This document shows, piece by piece, positions 25,870 to 36,985 of a stretch of DNA of 48,982 nucleotides (within the stretch, counting starts at the first letter, position 1; every line of letters begins with the position of its first letter). The translations under genes and the position numbers were made by a program. The DNA comes from Devosia equisanguinis (GTDB taxonomy: Bacteria > Pseudomonadota > Alphaproteobacteria > Rhizobiales > Hyphomicrobiaceae), in the NCBI GenBank assembly GCA_945889015.1, contig CAMDBL010000007.1, positions 1 through 48,982 of the forward strand, in the 5' to 3' direction. The notes beneath the pieces are model-generated. The model worked only from the letters and a program-made list of their open reading frames with translations, had not been told where the DNA came from and made no database searches.

Positions 25870-26748
25870 TCAATGTAGCTCTACAGCCACACACCGCTCT
25901 CGACCCCCGAGATCGCGCCAAGCTCTCGAGGTCTGGATCCGTTGCATCAACGCGGTCTTCAACAGGTGCTGCAACTCGTCGGCTTGACCGTCGCCAACCT
26001 CGAAGAATGCCCAGCCTGCAGGCAAAACACTCGGTAGACGCGTGGCGATCTGCCTGTAGACGACCAGCCCGTCGAAGCCGCCGTCGAGCGCCATCGCGGG
26101 ATCGAATCCTTTGACGTCCTCGGCCAGGCCGGCGATCTCGCTGGATCTGATATACGGCGGATTGCTGACCAGGATGTCGAAAGTGTCGCAGACCTCCGCC
26201 GCCGCCTGAAGCCTGAATTCAGCCCTGTCTGCCACGCCGAGTTGCTGAGAATTGCATCGCGCAACCTCCAGTGCTCCCGGGCTGACGTCGATGCCGACAC
26301 CGACCGCGGCCGGTAGCTCACACAACAACGTGGCAACGAGGCACCCGGTTCCCGTGCCGATATCGAGAATCCGCAGCGGATGGTCTTTGCGACCTTCCGA
26401 CCCGACGACCTCCAGCACGGCCTCGATCAGCGTCTCGCTGTCCGGCCGCGGGTCGAGCGTGTCCGGTGTGATCTTGAACGTGCGGCCGTAGAACTCCCGC
26501 TCCCCGAGAATGCGGGAGACGGGCTCATGCCGGCATCGGCGCGCGACCGTCTCGTCGACACGCCGCCGTTCCAGATCGGTCAGCCGCCTTTCAGGGTGCA
26601 GGATCAGCTCGGTCTGCGTGGCACCCAAGGCGGCCGCGACCAGCAATCGGGCATCGCGGCCCGGACCCTCGATGCCGGCGGCCGCCAGTCGCGCCGTCGC
26701 CCAACGCACCGCCCCGTCGAGCGTCGCTGCGGAATCAGGCGGCGCCAT
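25870..26748 (-). CDS. prmC: Peptide chain release factor N5-glutamine methyltransferase
   Basis: 292-residue methyltransferase that adds a methyl group to the glutamine of the GGQ loop of release factors RF1/RF2, raising termination efficiency. The SAM motif [11 protein letters not shown] is followed by GVGIDVS, and the hallmark NPPYIRS binds the glutamine side chain. The N-terminal helical domain ([13 protein letters not shown]) docks the release factor. The start lies inside the end of prfA: the frames overlap by 14 bases, so the enzyme is translated right after its substrate protein. Family length 275-300 fits. Confidence 0.95.
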   Translation of the reverse strand: MAPPDSAATLDGAVRWATARLAAAGIEGPGRDARLLVAAALGATQTELILHPERRLTDLERRRVDETVARRCRHEPVSRILGEREFYGRTFKITPDTLDPRPDSETLIEAVLEVVGSEGRKDHPLRILDIGTGTGCLVATLLCELPAAVGVGIDVSPGALEVARCNSQQLGVADRAEFRLQAAAEVCDTFDILVSNPPYIRSSEIAGLAEDVKGFDPAMALDGGFDGLVVYRQIATRLPSVLPAGWAFFEVGDGQADELQHLLKTALMQRIQTSRAWRDLGGRERCVAVELH

Positions 26749-27820
26749 GAGCCTCCATTGCGGCGAGTTGCCCCGCCTGATGCTCGGTGATCAGCGCATC
26801 GACCAGCTCGTCGAGATCGCCACCGAGCACCTGCGGCAGCTTGTGCAGGGTCAGCTTGATGCGGTGGTCGGTGACGCGGCCCTGCGGGAAATTATAGGTG
26901 CGGATCTTCTCCGAGCGGTCGCCGGAGCCGACCTGATCCTTGCGCGCCGCCGCCCGCTCGTCGTCGGCCTTCTCGCGCTCCATCTCGTAAAGGCGCGAGC
27001 GCAACACCTGCATGACAAGGCGCCGGTTCTGGTGCTGCGACTTTTCCATCGACACGACGACGATGCCCGTCGGAATGTGCGTCACGCGGACCGCCGAGTC
27101 GGTCTTGTTGACGTGCTGGCCGCCGGCGCCGCTCGCCCGCATCGTGTCGATCCGGACATCCTCGGGCTTGATCTCGACGTCGGTTTCCTCGGCTTCGGGC
27201 AGCACAGCCACCGTCGCCGCGGACGTGTGAATTCGCCCGCTTGCTTCGGTCGCCGGCACACGCTGTACACGATGGACGCCGGATTCGAACTTGAGCTTGG
27301 CGAACACGCCCGCCCCCGTTATCGATGCGACGATCTCCTTGTAGCCGCCGAGGTCGTTCTCCGACATCGAAATGACCTCGGTCTTCCAGCCCTTGAGTTC
27401 GGCGTAGCGTTGATACATGCGGAACAGGTCGGCCGCGAACAGCGCCGCCTCGTCGCCGCCGGTGCCGGCGCGCACTTCCAGGATGGCGCTTTTCTCGTCG
27501 GCGGAATCCTTGGGGAGCAATTGCAGCTTGAGCTGCTGCTCGAGCTCGGTGATGCGTGGCTTCAGCGTCTCCAGCTCCTCGCGGGCCATCGCCGCCATTT
27601 CCCGGTCGGCGCCTGCGTCGGCGATCATCGCCGTGAGGTCGGCTGCCTCGGACTCGGCCCGCTGCAGCTCGCGGATGGCGCCGACGACAGGGTCGAGCTC
27701 GGCGAACTCCTTCGACAGCCGCACGAACGCGGCCTGGCCCGAGCCCTGGTTCATCTCGGCCTGGACGGACTCCCAGCGCTCGACCAGCTTGTCCAGTTTC
27801 TGTCGCGGTATCGAGCTCAT
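26735..27820 (-). CDS. prfA: Peptide chain release factor 1
   Basis: 361-residue RF1 that recognises UAA and UAG stops on the ribosome. The GGQ loop lies at residues 233-235 ([12 protein letters not shown]), and the PxT-type tripeptide for stop-codon reading appears in [12 protein letters not shown] three-helix N-terminal domain precedes them. The start is ATG 27820 ([12 protein letters not shown]); upstream in-frame sequence to 27910 overlaps the downstream end of a LysR gene and is not conserved. It overlaps prmC by 14 bases, a translation-termination operon. Length equals the usual 355-365. Confidence 0.97.
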   Translation of the reverse strand: MSSIPRQKLDKLVERWESVQAEMNQGSGQAAFVRLSKEFAELDPVVGAIRELQRAESEAADLTAMIADAGADREMAAMAREELETLKPRITELEQQLKLQLLPKDSADEKSAILEVRAGTGGDEAALFAADLFRMYQRYAELKGWKTEVISMSENDLGGYKEIVASITGAGVFAKLKFESGVHRVQRVPATEASGRIHTSAATVAVLPEAEETDVEIKPEDVRIDTMRASGAGGQHVNKTDSAVRVTHIPTGIVVVSMEKSQHQNRRLVMQVLRSRLYEMEREKADDERAAARKDQVGSGDRSEKIRTYNFPQGRVTDHRIKLTLHKLPQVLGGDLDELVDALITEHQAGQLAAMEAHGAA

Positions 27821-27857
27821 GTGGTGTGCGTGGGCCTCTCGAAACGGGTTGCGTCTT

Positions 27858-28823
27858 CTAGTCCGAACCGGGGTGAGGGAGCAAATGCAGCCCTCGTGAT
27901 CGATGGTCACCGCACGTTTCCCACGGCGGCGCGGGAGAATAAACCGCGATCATGTGGTCGATGAAAGCTCGCACCTTTGCTGGAGGCCGCCGGTTCGCCG
28001 GATAGACCGCGAACACGCCATCGAGGGGCGTCGGCTGGTGGTCGAGGTCGAGTACGACAAGGCGGCCGTCGCCGATCGCATCGACCAGCATGAACGCAGG
28101 TCCGCTGACGAGGCCTTGGCCGGCGATCGCGGCCGCGACCAGAGCGTCGCCGTTGTTGGCCCTCAACGTGCCGCCTACGGCGGCGCGGACCTCGCCCTTG
28201 GGTCCGAACGCCCAGACGTCGGGATCGGCGGAACGCGACAGTGTGTAGATCAGGCAGGCGTGCCGGCCCAGCTCGGCGACCGTCGCCGGCGTCCCGTGGC
28301 GTGCGAGATAAGCCGGAGCGGCGCAGACGAGTACGCTACAAGGCGCCAGCCGCCGCGCGATCATCGTGGAGTCCTGCAGCCTGCCGATCCGCACGGCCAG
28401 ATCGAAGCCTTCCTCGATCAGATCGACGTAGCGGTCGTTGAGGCCGAGATCGACCGACAGCGCGGGATGACGCGACAAGAGATCCGGCAGCAGCGGGCCG
28501 ATCTGGCGAATGCCGAACGACACCGGCACGCTGATCCGGAGCATTCCTCCGACCTCGTGTGAGGCCGCCGCCGCGTCCGCCTCGGCTTCGTCGATCTCGC
28601 CGAGGATGCGCTCGGCCGCTTCTAGGTAGCCGCGCCCTGCCTCGGTCAGGGACAGGCGGCGCGTGGTCCGATGCAGCAGCTTGACGCCAAGCCGGACCTC
28701 GATGGCGGCGATATGCTTGGTCGCCATCGTCTGCGACATGCCGAGCGCCCGAGCCGCCGCCGACAGGCTGCCCAACGCCGCGACGCGAGCAAAAACCTGC
28801 ATCCCCGTGACGCGATCGAGCAT
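27858..28823 (-). CDS. LysR-family transcriptional regulator
   Basis: 321 residues. The N-terminal winged helix-turn-helix ([20 protein letters not shown], about residues 18-37) is typical; the C-terminal effector domain begins near residue 90 ([20 protein letters not shown]) and shows the periplasmic-binding-type pattern of the LysR clade with a conserved RIG motif. The gene is divergent from a VOC protein followed by an FMN reductase, so those are the likely targets. A short palindrome in the intervening region (28843-28855) may be part of the operator. The inducer is unknown. Confidence 0.92.
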   Translation of the reverse strand: MLDRVTGMQVFARVAALGSLSAAARALGMSQTMATKHIAAIEVRLGVKLLHRTTRRLSLTEAGRGYLEAAERILGEIDEAEADAAAASHEVGGMLRISVPVSFGIRQIGPLLPDLLSRHPALSVDLGLNDRYVDLIEEGFDLAVRIGRLQDSTMIARRLAPCSVLVCAAPAYLARHGTPATVAELGRHACLIYTLSRSADPDVWAFGPKGEVRAAVGGTLRANNGDALVAAAIAGQGLVSGPAFMLVDAIGDGRLVVLDLDHQPTPLDGVFAVYPANRRPPAKVRAFIDHMIAVYSPAPPWETCGDHRSRGLHLLPHPGSD

Positions 28824-28842
28824 TGCGTTCGGACCTCATCTA

Positions 28843-28855
28843 ACACTCATGGTGT
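28843..28855. promoter_or_regulatory. Small palindrome in the LysR/VOC divergent gap
   Basis: ACAC-TCATG-GTGT lies about 20 bases upstream of the LysR start and within the A/T-richer promoter zone of the divergent VOC gene. LysR operators often contain such dyads. The arms are only four bases long, so this is weak evidence. Confidence 0.3.
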
Positions 28856-28961
28856 GAAAATATAGGTGAAAGTGCGGAATTATCAAATGCGAGGAGCGGG
28901 TGCATCTGATGAGCGACAGCAGGCGTTGTCCGAGGGACATCGCACACTCATCAGGCCATCC

Positions 28962-29489
28962 ATGACAGAACCATCCGCCCATTCCTCGATCGAGCCTGAA
29001 TTGACGCCGCGGCCGGTCGATCCGGGCACGCGCATCGGCCATGTACACTTGAAGGTCGCCGATCTCGACCGCGCGCTCGCGTTCTACTGCGGCGTGCTCG
29101 GCTTCGGGCTGAAACAGCGTTACGGCCACCAGGCCGCCTTCCTCGCCGCCGGCGACTATCACCATCACCTCGGCCTCAACACCTGGCAGAGCAAGGGTGG
29201 CAAGCCGCCAGCTGCCGGCTCCACCGGCCTGTTCCACGTCGCATTCCTCTATCCGACGCGGGCGGCGCTGGCGGATGCCCTGAAACGGCTGATCGATGCA
29301 CGCGTTGCGCTGCAGGGCGCCAGCGATCACGGCGTCAGTGAGGCGCTTTACCTCGAAGACCCCGATGGCAACGGGGTCGAGCTCTACCGCGATCGCGACC
29401 CCGGCGAGTGGCCGCGGGATGCGGCTGGCAATCTCGCGATGGATACCCGCCCGCTCGATCTCGAGGCGCTGTTGCGGGAAGCCGCTTGA
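28962..29489 (+). CDS. VOC superfamily protein (extradiol dioxygenase / glyoxalase type)
   Basis: 175-residue single VOC module pair. GHVHLKVADLDRALAFYCGV carries the first metal-binding His, GDYHHHLGLNTW the second His region, and DPDGNGVELYRDRD the conserved Glu, consistent with a metal-dependent dioxygenase or glyoxalase of the CatE type. The start is uncertain: ATG 28962 gives the normal N-terminus, while a GTG at 28866 gives a 32-residue leader. It is divergent from the LysR gene, and the FMN reductase begins 45 bases downstream, so a small aromatic/quinone detoxification operon is plausible. Confidence 0.85.
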   Translation: MTEPSAHSSIEPELTPRPVDPGTRIGHVHLKVADLDRALAFYCGVLGFGLKQRYGHQAAFLAAGDYHHHLGLNTWQSKGGKPPAAGSTGLFHVAFLYPTRAALADALKRLIDARVALQGASDHGVSEALYLEDPDGNGVELYRDRDPGEWPRDAAGNLAMDTRPLDLEALLREAA

Positions 29490-29534
29490 GTACCGCCGCG
29501 CTTGAATTTGCAGACGAACTCTCAGGAGAACATC

Positions 29535-30092
29535 ATGAGCACCTTGAACATCGCCGTCGTCGTCGGCAGCCTGCGGAAGGACTCCTTCAACCGCAAGCTG
29601 GCCCACGGCCTCGCCAAGCTGGCGCCGGCCGGTGTCGCGTTCCGGTTTGTCGAGATCGGCGATTTGCCGCTTTACGATCAGGACCAGGACGGCGATCAGG
29701 CGGCGTCCGTCAAGCGCCTCGAGGGCGAGATCGAGAGCGCGAGCGGCGTGATATTCGTGACGCCGGAGTACAACCGCTCGATTTCGGGCGTGTTGAAGAA
29801 CGCGATCGACCATGCGTCCCGTCCTTATGGCCAGAGTGCGTGGGCCGGCAAGCCGGCCGGCGTCATCGGCGTCTCGGTCGGCGCCATCGGAACGGCGCTC
29901 GCACAGCAGCACTTGCGCACCATCCTGGCTTATCTCGACATGCCGACGCTGGGCCAGCCGGAGGCTTTCGTTCAGGCAAAGGAAGGTTTGTTCGAAGCCG
30001 ACGGCAGCATCGGTGCGGCGAGCCGCCAGTTCCTGCAAGGCTGGATGGACCGATACGTGGCGTGGGTGAAGCAGCACGCCGAGGCCGCGTAA
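29535..30092 (+). CDS. NADPH-dependent FMN reductase (ChrR/YieF-like)
   Basis: 185-residue flavodoxin-fold reductase. GSLRKDSFNRKL binds the FMN phosphate, and TPEYNRSISGVLKNAIDHAS is the family signature near the active site. GVIGVSVGAIGTALAQQHLR completes the fold. Family members reduce quinones, chromate or azo compounds with NAD(P)H in the cytoplasm. AGGAGA seven bases upstream supports ATG 29535 over 29502. It follows the VOC gene and is probably controlled by the divergent LysR protein. It is convergent with holA, leaving only 22 bases between stops. Confidence 0.9.
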   Translation: MSTLNIAVVVGSLRKDSFNRKLAHGLAKLAPAGVAFRFVEIGDLPLYDQDQDGDQAASVKRLEGEIESASGVIFVTPEYNRSISGVLKNAIDHASRPYGQSAWAGKPAGVIGVSVGAIGTALAQQHLRTILAYLDMPTLGQPEAFVQAKEGLFEADGSIGAASRQFLQGWMDRYVAWVKQHAEAA

Positions 30093-30114
30093 TAACCGGC
30101 GGGCGGCGGGGCCG

Positions 30115-31164
30115 TCACTGTCCTCGCTTACGGTCGGCGGCCGACATCCGCGCCAGCCGCGACACCTCGATCAGCAGGCGCTCCGACAGCGGCTGCTCCA
30201 GTCCGCCGCCGAGGCGCGCGTCCTTGACCGCGGCGGCGACCCTGCTTTCGGCCTCGTCGAGCCGCGGCAGAGTCCACATATGACAGTGGGCCCGGAGCGC
30301 GGGCTGCGCCTTGAAGTGAACCGGCGGCCGAAGTCCTCGGATCGCATCGTCGACCGACCTTCCGGCCTCGACCGCTGCCCTGAGACGATGGAGTCTGTGC
30401 ACGTAGCGTTGCACCGCCATGACGATGCTCTGCCCGCTTTCGCCGGATGCGACCGCGCGGTCGATCTCGGCCAGTGCCTTCGCCGTATCGCCGGACGAGG
30501 CTGCCAGCACGACGCGATCCACCGCCTGCTCGGCCGCGTCGCCGACGATGGCGTCGACGTCGTCGATCTCGATCCGGCCTTTGTCGCCGACATAGAGGGC
30601 GAGCTTCTCGATCTCGTTGCGCGATAGCACCCGGTCGGCCCCGAGCCGCGTCAGGAGCAGGTCGCGGGCCTCGGGCGAGATCTCCAGCTTGGCCTGCTTG
30701 AGGACCTCGCGCACCAGGCCCTCGAGCCCGGCCTCCTCGTCGGCGTAGCAGCCGACGGCGGCGGCGATCGGCGATTTCTCGAACAAGGCGCGCAGGGTCT
30801 CGTCCGCCCTGAGGTTGCCGGCCTCGACGATCAGCGTCCCGGCCAGCGTGCCGCCCTCGATGAGCGGCTTCAGGTACTGCGTGTTGATCCGACGGCCGGA
30901 ACTGGTGCGGACGACCTTGCGGCCTCCGAACATCGGCATCGTCTGCAATTCGACAAGGAGTCGCTCCGGATCATCGTCGAGGTCGGATTCCTCGATGCGG
31001 ATGATCTCACCTGGGGGATTCTCGCGAGCGGCGACGGTCTTTGCGATGGCCTGGGCGCGCTCGGAAACCATCCCGGCATCGCTGCCGAACAGAAGGATCG
31101 CGGACATGCGTGGGTCGGGCGCCTTGACGAACGCGGCGGCACCCTGCGCCTTGATGGCGACCAT
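30115..31164 (-). CDS. holA: DNA polymerase III subunit delta
   Basis: 349-residue clamp-loader delta subunit. It opens the sliding clamp during replication. ILLFGSDAGMVSERA begins the AAA-like domain, which in delta lacks an active Walker box; LQTMPMFGGRKVVRT and the C-terminal collar domain (IVMAVQRYVHRLHRLRAAVE) follow as in HolA. It is the third gene of leuS-lptE-holA, a conserved run in proteobacteria, lying 75 bases after lptE on the same strand. Length matches the family (about 340). Confidence 0.93.
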   Translation of the reverse strand: MVAIKAQGAAAFVKAPDPRMSAILLFGSDAGMVSERAQAIAKTVAARENPPGEIIRIEESDLDDDPERLLVELQTMPMFGGRKVVRTSSGRRINTQYLKPLIEGGTLAGTLIVEAGNLRADETLRALFEKSPIAAAVGCYADEEAGLEGLVREVLKQAKLEISPEARDLLLTRLGADRVLSRNEIEKLALYVGDKGRIEIDDVDAIVGDAAEQAVDRVVLAASSGDTAKALAEIDRAVASGESGQSIVMAVQRYVHRLHRLRAAVEAGRSVDDAIRGLRPPVHFKAQPALRAHCHMWTLPRLDEAESRVAAAVKDARLGGGLEQPLSERLLIEVSRLARMSAADRKRGQ

Positions 31165-31239
31165 GCTTCACCCCTGAGAAGCGGGACCAGCCGATGGGCC
31201 CAGATTGAGGGTCGCGAGGGGAGGCCCAGGTGTGAGACC

Positions 31240-31815
31240 TCAGGTGGAGGCGAGGTAGGCCGAAAGCCGCGTCTTGATGTCGTTCGCGACAGCTTTGGCG
31301 GCGCGGTTCTCCGCTTCCTCGCGAGCACGAACGTTAGAGAAGATCGAGGTAAAGCGCTCGAACCCGGCGCGGCCGTAGCTGACGCCTTCGAGCAGCAGTT
31401 TCTTGGACTTGACGTCGGTCAGCCGGAAGGCGACGTCGAGGCTGTAGATCTGCGATGCAGCATCGCCATCGGAGCGAACGAGCGTGGACGTCAGGTTTTC
31501 GCGCGTCGCAAGCTCGAGCTTGTACAGCGGGGCGGCCGCTTCACCGCCACCCGTATTCTGGTACATGATCTCGTTGCGGATCCGCTGCCCGACCCGGCCC
31601 GGAGCCTTGTCGACTTCGACCGCGGCCATCTTGGCGTTGAGATCGTTGCCGCCGAACGAGCTGGAGGCATACATCGGATGGAAGCCGCCGCTGCCGCATG
31701 CGGTCAGGGCCGGAGCTGCCAGGGCCAATCCGATGGCGGCACGCAGAAAGCCGCGACGTCCGGAACTTGCCGGCGCCTCCGTTCGAGCTCTGCGACGCGT
31801 CTCAGACCACGACAT
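31240..31815 (-). CDS. lptE: LPS-assembly lipoprotein LptE
   Basis: 191-residue outer-membrane lipoprotein that plugs LptD and helps insert lipopolysaccharide. A positively charged leader and hydrophobic core end in LTAC (Cys at about residue 40), a good lipobox, preceded by an RRGF twin-arginine-like pair. The mature region ([15 protein letters not shown]) has the usual LptE start. Its start codon lies within the last 14 bases of leuS, and holA follows. The weakly conserved family is recognised mainly by lipobox plus position between leuS and holA. Confidence 0.88.
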   Translation of the reverse strand: MSWSETRRRARTEAPASSGRRGFLRAAIGLALAAPALTACGSGGFHPMYASSSFGGNDLNAKMAAVEVDKAPGRVGQRIRNEIMYQNTGGGEAAAPLYKLELATRENLTSTLVRSDGDAASQIYSLDVAFRLTDVKSKKLLLEGVSYGRAGFERFTSIFSNVRAREEAENRAAKAVANDIKTRLSAYLAST

Positions 31816-34438
31816 TCACGATCCTCTGCGGCACCACGATGATCTTCTTCGGTGTCTTGCCCTCGAGCGCGCGAACCACGGATTCGAGCTTCAAGGCGGC
31901 AGCCTCCAACTCGTCCTTGGACGCGGTTCGGGCGATCGTCAGCTCATCACGGCGCTTGCCGTTCACCTGTACGGCAATGGTGATCGTATCGTCAACGAGC
32001 AAGGCGGCTTCCGCCTGCGGCCAGGGCTCATTGGCGATCAGGGTGTTGTAGCCGAGCCGCGCCCAGCATTCCTCGGCGAGGTGCGGCATCATCGGGGCCA
32101 GCATGCGAACGAGCAGCTCGGCCGCCTCACGCTGGGCCCAGGCGAGGCCGTCGCCGGCTTTGCTCATCGAGGCCGACAGCGTGTTGGTCAGCTCATAAAG
32201 CTGCGCCACGGCGACGTTGAAGCGGAGGCCCTCGATGTTGCGGCCGACGGCGTCGAGCGCCTTGTGTGCGGCGCGGCGAAGCTCCATCGCTTCGGGACCA
32301 AAGCCGTTGGGCATGGCCGTACCCTTGGCGACCGCCTTCTCGATCGCATCGTCGGTCATGCGCCAGATGCGCTGGATGAAGCGGCTCGCGCCGGCGACGC
32401 CGGCCTCGGTCCAGATCACGTCGCGCTCGGGCGGGCTGTCCGACAGCATGAACCAGCGCGCGCAATCGGCACCGTAGTGCGAGATGATGTCGTCGGGATC
32501 TACCAGGTTTTTCTTGGACTTGGACATTTTCTCGATGGAGCCGATCTCGGCCAGGGCGCCGCTGGCGATTTCGTAGGCCTTGCGGCTGTCGCCCTCGCCC
32601 TCGAAGCGCACCTCGCTCGGGAGCAGCCACTGGCCGCCCTTCGATTTGTAGGTCTCGTGCGTGACCATGCCCTGCGTGAACAGCGCGCCGAACGGCTCGG
32701 CGAGGGCCAGGTGGCCAGCCGCGCTCATCGCGCGGGTGAAGAAGCGCGAGTAGAGCAGATGCAGGATCGCGTGCTCGATGCCGCCGATGTACTGGTCGAC
32801 AGGCAGCCAATACTTGGCGGCTTTCGCATCGACCGGGGTTGCGGCGTCGGGCGCGGTGAAGCGCACGAAATACCAGGACGAGTCGACGAACGTGTCCATC
32901 GTGTCCGTTTCGCGCCGGGCCTTGGCCTTGCACTTGGGGCAATCGACATGCTTCCAGGTCGGATGCCGGTCGAGCGGGTTGCCCGGCTTGTCGAACGAGG
33001 CATCGTCCGGCAGCTTCACCGGCAGATCCTTGTCGGGCACCGGCACCACACCGCAGGTGTCGCAGTGGATCATCGGGATCGGGCAGCCCCAGTAGCGCTG
33101 GCGCGAGATGCCCCAGTCGCGCAGGCGGAAGTTGACCTTGCGGGCGGCCACCGGCTTGCCGGTGAGCTTCGCGGCTTCGAGACGCTTCGCCACTTCATCG
33201 AACGCGGCGGTGCTGTCCATGCCGTCGAGGAAGCGTGAGTTGATCATCACGCCGTCGTCGGCCCAGGCGGTGCCCTTCTCTATCAGCGCCAGCACGGCCG
33301 GGCGCTTCGCCTCCTCGGCCGGAACGACCACGGGCACCACTGGCAACTTGTACGTGTGTGCGAACTCGATGTCGCGCTGGTCGCCTGACGGACAGCCGAA
33401 GATGGCGCCGGTGCCGTAGTCCATCAGGATGAAGTTGGCGACGTAGACCGGCAGCTGCCAGGTGTCGTCGAAGGGATGCACGGCGCGGATGCCAGTGTCG
33501 AAGCCCTTCTTCTCCGCCGTCTCGACGTCGGCGACGGAGGTGCCCATGCGGCGGCACTCGTCGCAGAACGCGGCAAGCGCGGGGTTCTTCTCGGCCGCGG
33601 CCTTAGCGAGGGGATGGTCGGGCGCGATCGCCATGAACGAGGCGCCGAACAAGGTATCGGGCCGCGTCGTGTAGATTTCCAGTTCCGAGAAGCCGGTCGG
33701 CGCCGTCTTCTCATCCAGCGCCCAGCGGACCATCAAGCCCTCGGAGCGGCCGATCCAGTTCGCCTGCATCAGGCGCACCTTCTCTGGCCATTTATCCAGG
33801 GAATTCAACGCGGAGAGCAGGTCGTCGGAGTATTGCGTGATCTTGAAGAACCATTGTGTCAGCTCGCGCTGCTCGACGAGCGCGCCGGAGCGCCAGCCGC
33901 GGCCGTCGATAACCTGCTCGTTGGCCAGCACGGTATGGTCGACCGGATCCCAGTTGACCTTCGACGACTTTCGGTACGCCAAGCCCTTCTCGTAGAGGTC
34001 GACGAACAGCTTCTGCTGGTGGCGGTAGTAGTCGACGTTGCAGGTGGCGATCTCGCGCTTCCAATCGAGGGAGAGACCCATCGACTTCAGCTGCGCCTTC
34101 ATTGCGGCGATGTTCTCGTAGGTCCACTTGCCCGGATGCGTCTTGCGCTCCATGGCGGCGTTCTCGGCCGGCATGCCGAACGCGTCCCAGCCCATCGGAT
34201 GCAGCACGTTGAAACCGCGGGCCCGCTTGTAGCGGGCGAATACGTCGCCCATCGCGTAGTTGCGGACATGTCCCATGTGAATGCGCCCCGACGGGTAGGG
34301 GAACATCTCGAGGACGTAGCACTTGGCCCGCGTGTCGTCGTTGGAGGCCGAGAAGATGTCGGCCTTGTCCCAGGCCTGCTGCCACTTCTTCTCGACGACG
34401 GGCGCGTTGTAGCGTTCGATCTCTCGGGCGGGGGCCAT
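31802..34438 (-). CDS. leuS: Leucyl-tRNA synthetase
   Basis: 878-residue class I synthetase that charges tRNA-Leu. The HIGH-type motif is [11 protein letters not shown] (HMGH at residues 54-57), and KMSKSKKN is the second ATP loop. An editing domain lies between ([15 protein letters not shown] segment [14 protein letters not shown]) and [11 protein letters not shown] sits in the catalytic core. A small cysteine cluster (CDTC and CPKC) suggests a zinc knuckle. The start is ATG 34438 ([11 protein letters not shown]); the open frame upstream to 34687 is non-conserved. It begins the leuS-lptE-holA run. Confidence 0.97.
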   Translation of the reverse strand: MAPAREIERYNAPVVEKKWQQAWDKADIFSASNDDTRAKCYVLEMFPYPSGRIHMGHVRNYAMGDVFARYKRARGFNVLHPMGWDAFGMPAENAAMERKTHPGKWTYENIAAMKAQLKSMGLSLDWKREIATCNVDYYRHQQKLFVDLYEKGLAYRKSSKVNWDPVDHTVLANEQVIDGRGWRSGALVEQRELTQWFFKITQYSDDLLSALNSLDKWPEKVRLMQANWIGRSEGLMVRWALDEKTAPTGFSELEIYTTRPDTLFGASFMAIAPDHPLAKAAAEKNPALAAFCDECRRMGTSVADVETAEKKGFDTGIRAVHPFDDTWQLPVYVANFILMDYGTGAIFGCPSGDQRDIEFAHTYKLPVVPVVVPAEEAKRPAVLALIEKGTAWADDGVMINSRFLDGMDSTAAFDEVAKRLEAAKLTGKPVAARKVNFRLRDWGISRQRYWGCPIPMIHCDTCGVVPVPDKDLPVKLPDDASFDKPGNPLDRHPTWKHVDCPKCKAKARRETDTMDTFVDSSWYFVRFTAPDAATPVDAKAAKYWLPVDQYIGGIEHAILHLLYSRFFTRAMSAAGHLALAEPFGALFTQGMVTHETYKSKGGQWLLPSEVRFEGEGDSRKAYEIASGALAEIGSIEKMSKSKKNLVDPDDIISHYGADCARWFMLSDSPPERDVIWTEAGVAGASRFIQRIWRMTDDAIEKAVAKGTAMPNGFGPEAMELRRAAHKALDAVGRNIEGLRFNVAVAQLYELTNTLSASMSKAGDGLAWAQREAAELLVRMLAPMMPHLAEECWARLGYNTLIANEPWPQAEAALLVDDTITIAVQVNGKRRDELTIARTASKDELEAAALKLESVVRALEGKTPKKIIVVPQRIVNVVV

Positions 34439-34665
34439 GTCCGGCGTCTCTTGGTGGAATGATTGAGGCGGCGTAATGAGCCCCAAAGGTGGGGGCGGGT
34501 CAAGCAAGGGCTTGGCAGCGGAATGGTCGATGAAGCCGCTGCTGATCGGCTGGTCACACGGCGCGTGTCGATGCCATCGACAGATCCAGGCGGATATGTC
34601 GATGTTTTTCGATTGGATCGACATGATAGACGTGCGTCTGACCCGATACGCGAGAGAACGCCCCC

Positions 34666-35334
34666 ATGGTCGACATCCAGGCCTCACGCCTTGCTGGAAT
34701 CAAAACCCGCATCATGGCCGCTGCCCGTGGCATCGGTCGCGATCCGGCTGGTGTCCATCTCATCGCCGTCTCCAAGACCTTCGACGCACCCGACATCGTC
34801 CCGGTCCTCGACGAGGGACAGCGCCTGTTCGGGGAGAACCGGGTGCAGGAGGCAAAGGGCAAGTGGCCGGCGCTGCGCGAACGATATCCTGATGTCGAGT
34901 TGCACCTGATCGGGCCGCTGCAGTCGAACAAGGCGCGCGAGGCCGTGGCGCTATTCGATGCGATCCACACCATCGACCGCCCGAAGATCGCGCGCGCGAT
35001 CGCCGAGGAGATGGCGCGGGCGGGGAAGAAACTGAAGCTGTTCGTCGAGGTCAACTCCGGCGAGGAGTCGCAGAAGGCAGGCGTGATGCCGAAGGAGGCG
35101 GCGGCCTTCGTCGCCATGTGCCGCGACGAGCTGAAGCTCGAGATCGCCGGGCTGATGTGCATCCCGCCTGTCGACGAGGAGCCAGCCGTGCATTTCGCGT
35201 TCCTGGCCAAGCTCGCGCGCGAGGCCGGGGTGAAGGAGCTCAGCATGGGCATGAGCGCGGATTTCGAGACCGCGGTGGAGCTTGGCGCGACCTATGTGCG
35301 GGTGGGCAGCGCGATCTTCGGCGTACGAGGTTGA
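34666..35334 (+). CDS. YggS-family pyridoxal phosphate homeostasis protein
   Basis: 222-residue PLP-binding protein (PLPBP/YggS/PROSC). LIAVSKTF places the PLP Lys at residue 37; [41 protein letters not shown] and [20 protein letters not shown] follow in the expected order, with the family Gly-Ser end motif VRVGSAIFG. It balances free PLP and influences amino-acid pools; no catalytic reaction is established. It is divergent from leuS and convergent with the broken esterase. Confidence 0.95.
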   Translation: MVDIQASRLAGIKTRIMAAARGIGRDPAGVHLIAVSKTFDAPDIVPVLDEGQRLFGENRVQEAKGKWPALRERYPDVELHLIGPLQSNKAREAVALFDAIHTIDRPKIARAIAEEMARAGKKLKLFVEVNSGEESQKAGVMPKEAAAFVAMCRDELKLEIAGLMCIPPVDEEPAVHFAFLAKLAREAGVKELSMGMSADFETAVELGATYVRVGSAIFGVRG

Positions 35335-35364
35335 GGATGTTCGCCCGCCTGACCGGAAAGCACC

Positions 35365-36287
35365 TCAACACCGCTCCTTCAGCCTACCCGAGAGCCACCC
35401 CAGCGCCGGGCCCACCTGCCGGCTCCACATCTCCCAGGAATGTCCGCCCTCGACGACATGCAGCTTGCTGGCGATGCCCTTGCGCCGCAGAGCTTGGTGA
35501 AACCTGACCGTTCCCAATAGAATCGAGGGGAAGTCGTCGTCGCCGGCATGAAGCCAGAACGACAGGCCATCGAGCGCGGCGCTGCCGCGATTCAGACGCG
35601 TGTGTAGCGCGTGAACACGTTCCAGTCTAGGAAGCGCTGGGCGTCGAACGGCAAGCCGAAGACGCCGTCGTAGATGCGGCCGTAGGCGGCGCGGCGACTC
35701 TCGATATCGGCTGCGTCGTCGCTGAACAGGCTGCCCGACAGGCTGAAGGCGGCCGAGAATAGGTCCGGGCGAGAAACGGCATAGAGCACGGCGCCATAGC
35801 CGCCCATCGAAAGCCCACCGGTCGCGCGCGCCTGGCTGCATCCCAGCGTCGGAAAGCGGCGATCCATCTCGGGCACTAGTTCGTCGAGAATCGCACGAGT
35901 AACGGGCCCGAAGCCCTCTGGCCGGGCATCATCGACGTACCAGGAGTTGCCCACGCCGGGCATCACCACGATCAGCGGTTTCATCGCCCCGGCAGCGATC
36001 TCGCGGTCCAGCGTGGCTCTGATCCCACCCTTGTCGAGCCAGGCCGTCTCGTCGTCGCCCTTGCCGTGCAGGAGCAGCAGAACAGGAAAATGTCGCGAAG
36101 TATCTGCGGCGGCCTCGGGCAGATAGGCGGTGTAGGGAAGCGACCGCCCCAACGCCGCGCTGGCAACGGATTGTCCAGTGAAAACGCGCCCGCCCGCGTG
36201 GCTCGGTGCGGCAGCGCCGATCAGGCACAGCGCCATCAGCGCATGCAGCAGGCGCGCACCAAGGCACGTTTCCACTCTCCCGAACAC
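35365..36287 (-). pseudogene. Frameshifted secreted esterase (S-formylglutathione hydrolase/FrsA-like)
   Basis: The first frame (36287 to 35592) encodes 231 residues with a signal peptide (cleavage near SHAGG), the LLLLHGKGDDE oxyanion strand and the nucleophile elbow GGLSMGGYG, then reaches TGA after NVFTRYTRV. The remainder of the hydrolase is immediately downstream in another frame: LNRGSAALDGLSFWLHAGDD and GGHSWEMW, which carry the acid and the catalytic His, ending at 35365. The two parts join if one base is missing near 35603-35608. Either the gene is inactive (lacking two triad residues) or the sequence has a one-base error. The start ATG 36287 is the first Met of the signal peptide. 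Confidence 0.82.
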
Positions 36288-36407
36288 CCGTCCTCCCGTC
36301 GTCTCGCGGGTTTCACGACCTCGCGGACACTATATCCGTGCGTCGTCGGTCCAGTGTCGACGAAATTCGGGAGTAGGGGGAATTGCCAATCTGATTGGAC
36401 CGCGCGC

Positions 36408-36821
36408 CTACGTGCCCTGCCGCTTCTCTACGTACCGGGCGAAGTTGTCGAGGATGGCCTGCCAACCGTCGCGCTGGTGCTCGACCGGAAATGTCGTCTC
36501 GGGATCGAAGGTGACCCGCACCTCGACCCTGCCGGAAGCGGGCACGAACTCGACCTCCGCCGATCGGTCGCCGAACACGTATTCAATCCGCTCCTGGGGG
36601 ATGATCTTGGTGTACGTGCCGGCGAAATCGAACCCCATGCTTCCGTCCTTGGCCTCCATGCGGGAGGTGAATTCGCCTCCTTCGCGCAGATCGACCTTGG
36701 CAGAGGTGGTGTGCCAGTCGGGGGAAGCCGTGTTCCACTTCATGATGTCGTCGGGGTTGGTGTAGACGCGCCAGACCGCATCGACGGGAGCGGCGACGGT
36801 GGTTGCGACTTTGATCCTCAT
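36408..36821 (-). CDS. SRPBCC (AHSA1/START-like) family protein
   Basis: 137-residue START-like protein. The typical opening IKVATTVAAPVDAVWRVYTNPDDIMKWN and the closing DGWQAILDNFARYVEKR fit the AHSA1 (Activator of Hsp90-like) group of ligand-binding folds. Its binding partner is unknown. The ATG at 36821 is chosen because GAGGCA lies at good distance; the 43-residue upstream extension in the same frame is not conserved. It stands alone between the broken esterase and an acyl-CoA dehydrogenase. Confidence 0.88.
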   Translation of the reverse strand: MRIKVATTVAAPVDAVWRVYTNPDDIMKWNTASPDWHTTSAKVDLREGGEFTSRMEAKDGSMGFDFAGTYTKIIPQERIEYVFGDRSAEVEFVPASGRVEVRVTFDPETTFPVEHQRDGWQAILDNFARYVEKRQGT

Positions 36822-36985
36822 GGGGTGCCTCGCGCGCGTTGGGGAACAGCAGGTGTCTTCGAAGGACGCTCGAATGGAGCAGCCCCCGACATCAACGCTC
36901 GTGAACTGGGAGATGATCCTGGACCGGGCGGCTGCGCACGCGTCAGCCAATAGGCCGATATTGCCTTAAGAGCGATGCGGCGCGC

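Noticed and set aside
25743..26114. 123-codon open frame between DUF4167 and prmC
   Set aside because: It overlaps prmC on the opposite strand and has no ribosome site or motif.
28866..28961. Upstream start for the VOC gene
   Set aside because: The leader is not conserved and would lie in the LysR divergent promoter; ATG 28962 gives the normal protein.
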